From Pseudomonadota bacterium (GTDB taxonomy: Bacteria; Pseudomonadota; Alphaproteobacteria; Rhizobiales; Devosiaceae): DNA of 6,469 nt. Below the pieces are notes generated by a model that was not told the origin of the DNA, searched no databases, and saw only the letters and a program-made list of their open reading frames with translations. The position numbers and the translations under genes are program-made. Positions 5,796 to 6,469 of the stretch are shown here, piece after piece (within the stretch, counting starts at the first letter, position 1; the number at the start of each line of letters is the position of its first letter). The stretch spans positions 1 through 6,469 of the forward strand of contig JAEYZJ010000248.1 in assembly GCA_023430705.1 (NCBI GenBank). The letters are read 5' to 3'.

Positions 5796-6469
5796 TGGCT
5801 GTGGACATGACCCAGAAACCGATCCTCGTCGTCAAGGATCTCAACGTTCACTACGACACCGGCAAGGGTCCGGCCAAGGCGGTGAACGACGTTTCGTTCT
5901 CGCTGCGTCCCGGCGAGCGGCTCGGCCTGATCGGGGAATCCGGATCGGGCAAGACGACGATGGCGACGGCGCTCATGCGCCTGACCCGGGCACCGGGACG
6001 GATCGTCTCGGGCAGCGTCGAACTCGACGGCGTCGACCTGATGAAGCTGTCGCCCAACGCCCTCCGCGAAGTGCGCCTGCGGGACATCGCGCTGATGCCG
6101 CAGGGGGCGATGAGTTCGCTCAACCCGGTCATGCGGCTCGAGGAGCAGATGATCGACGCCATCGTCGCGCACAAGTCCGGCATGAAGCGGGCCGACCTCG
6201 ATGCCCGCGTGCAGCAGTTGCTCAAGCAGGTGGGGCTGGCGCCGGAAGTGGCCCGGCGCTACCCGCACGAGCTGTCGGGCGGCATGAAGCAGCGAGCGGC
6301 GATGGCCATCGCCACCTCGCTCGCGCCCAAGGTGATCGTCGCCGACGAACCGACCTCGGCGCTCGACGTGGTGGTGCAGCGCCAGGTCATGCAGACGCTC
6401 GGTCGGCTGCAGGATGGCCTGGGCGCCGCAGTGGTGCTCATCGGTCACGACATGGGGCTGATCGCACAG
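5795..6469 (+). CDS. ABC transporter ATP-binding protein, DppD/OppD type (3' end cut by window edge)
   Basis: 225 codons are visible to the window's last base with no stop; DppD proteins usually have about 320-340 residues, so roughly 100 C-terminal residues, including the oligo_HPY region, lie outside. The nucleotide-binding motifs are intact: Walker A GESGSGKTT (47-55), Q-loop with Gln103 in LMPQGAMSSLNP, ABC signature LSGGMKQR (160-167), Walker B VIVADEP (180-186) with Glu185, D-loop SALD (188-191) and the switch His218 (GHD). It should bind ATP at the cytoplasmic face and pair with a second ATPase, expected next downstream. The ATG at 5795 follows GAGG at 5786-5789 and overlaps the upstream stop by 1 nt; an in-frame ATG at 5807 is a less likely start. 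The PQGAMSSLNP segment differs from the FQDPMTSLNP usual in dipeptide importers; I recall such variants from sugar-type Opp systems, but this is weak evidence. Confidence 0.93.
   Translation, partial: MAVDMTQKPILVVKDLNVHYDTGKGPAKAVNDVSFSLRPGERLGLIGESGSGKTTMATALMRLTRAPGRIVSGSVELDGVDLMKLSPNALREVRLRDIALMPQGAMSSLNPVMRLEEQMIDAIVAHKSGMKRADLDARVQQLLKQVGLAPEVARRYPHELSGGMKQRAAMAIATSLAPKVIVADEPTSALDVVVQRQVMQTLGRLQDGLGAAVVLIGHDMGLIAQ

Noticed and set aside
5681..6448. 255-codon minus-strand open frame opposite the permease end and the ATPase
   Set aside because: The sense strand encodes intact Walker A, signature and Walker B motifs; the antisense product is His/Arg-rich with no family resemblance.

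Overview
The window is a stretch of a high-GC bacterial chromosome or megaplasmid, entirely occupied by six consecutive plus-strand genes that look like one operon for taking up and breaking down a sugar-derived carbon source. The strong G/C preference at third codon positions, a GTG start, Gram-negative-style ABC genes (a solute-binding protein with a cleavable Sec signal and no lipobox) and the gene combination suggest a Pseudomonadota member, probably an alphaproteobacterium of the Rhizobiales type. That placement is an inference from style, not from a marker gene.

Layout: (1) positions 1-765, the 3' part of a COG3618-type TIM-barrel amidohydrolase/lactonase, whose N-terminus lies off the left edge. 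(2) 803-1987, an enolase-superfamily sugar-acid dehydratase close in architecture to L-rhamnonate dehydratase. (3) 1988-2096, a structured 109-nt leader with three consecutive potential hairpins and two stretches complementary to the next gene's Shine-Dalgarno. (4) 2097-3854, a periplasmic family-5 solute-binding protein. (5) 3855-3930, a spacer with a perfect 12-bp hairpin. (6) 3931-4935 and 4932-5795, two DppB/DppC-type permeases that overlap by 4 nt. (7) 5795-6469, a DppD-type ATPase overlapping the preceding stop by 1 nt and cut by the right edge. A second ATPase (DppF-type) would be expected just beyond.

Working model (inference): an Opp/Dpp-architecture importer, of the sort some bacteria use for oligosaccharides rather than peptides, brings in a sugar or sugar-acid compound. 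In the cytoplasm the lactonase opens an aldonolactone to the aldonate, and the dehydratase converts the aldonate to a 2-keto-3-deoxy acid for later cleavage. The hairpins flanking the binding-protein gene fit the common need to make far more binding protein than membrane components. The dehydratase lacks at least one substrate-pocket residue of true L-rhamnonate dehydratase, so the actual substrate is open.

No RNA genes, mobile elements, CRISPR arrays, phage genes or pseudogenes were seen. The least ordinary part of the window is the leader before the binding-protein gene. The rest is a recognisable catabolic operon of uncertain substrate.
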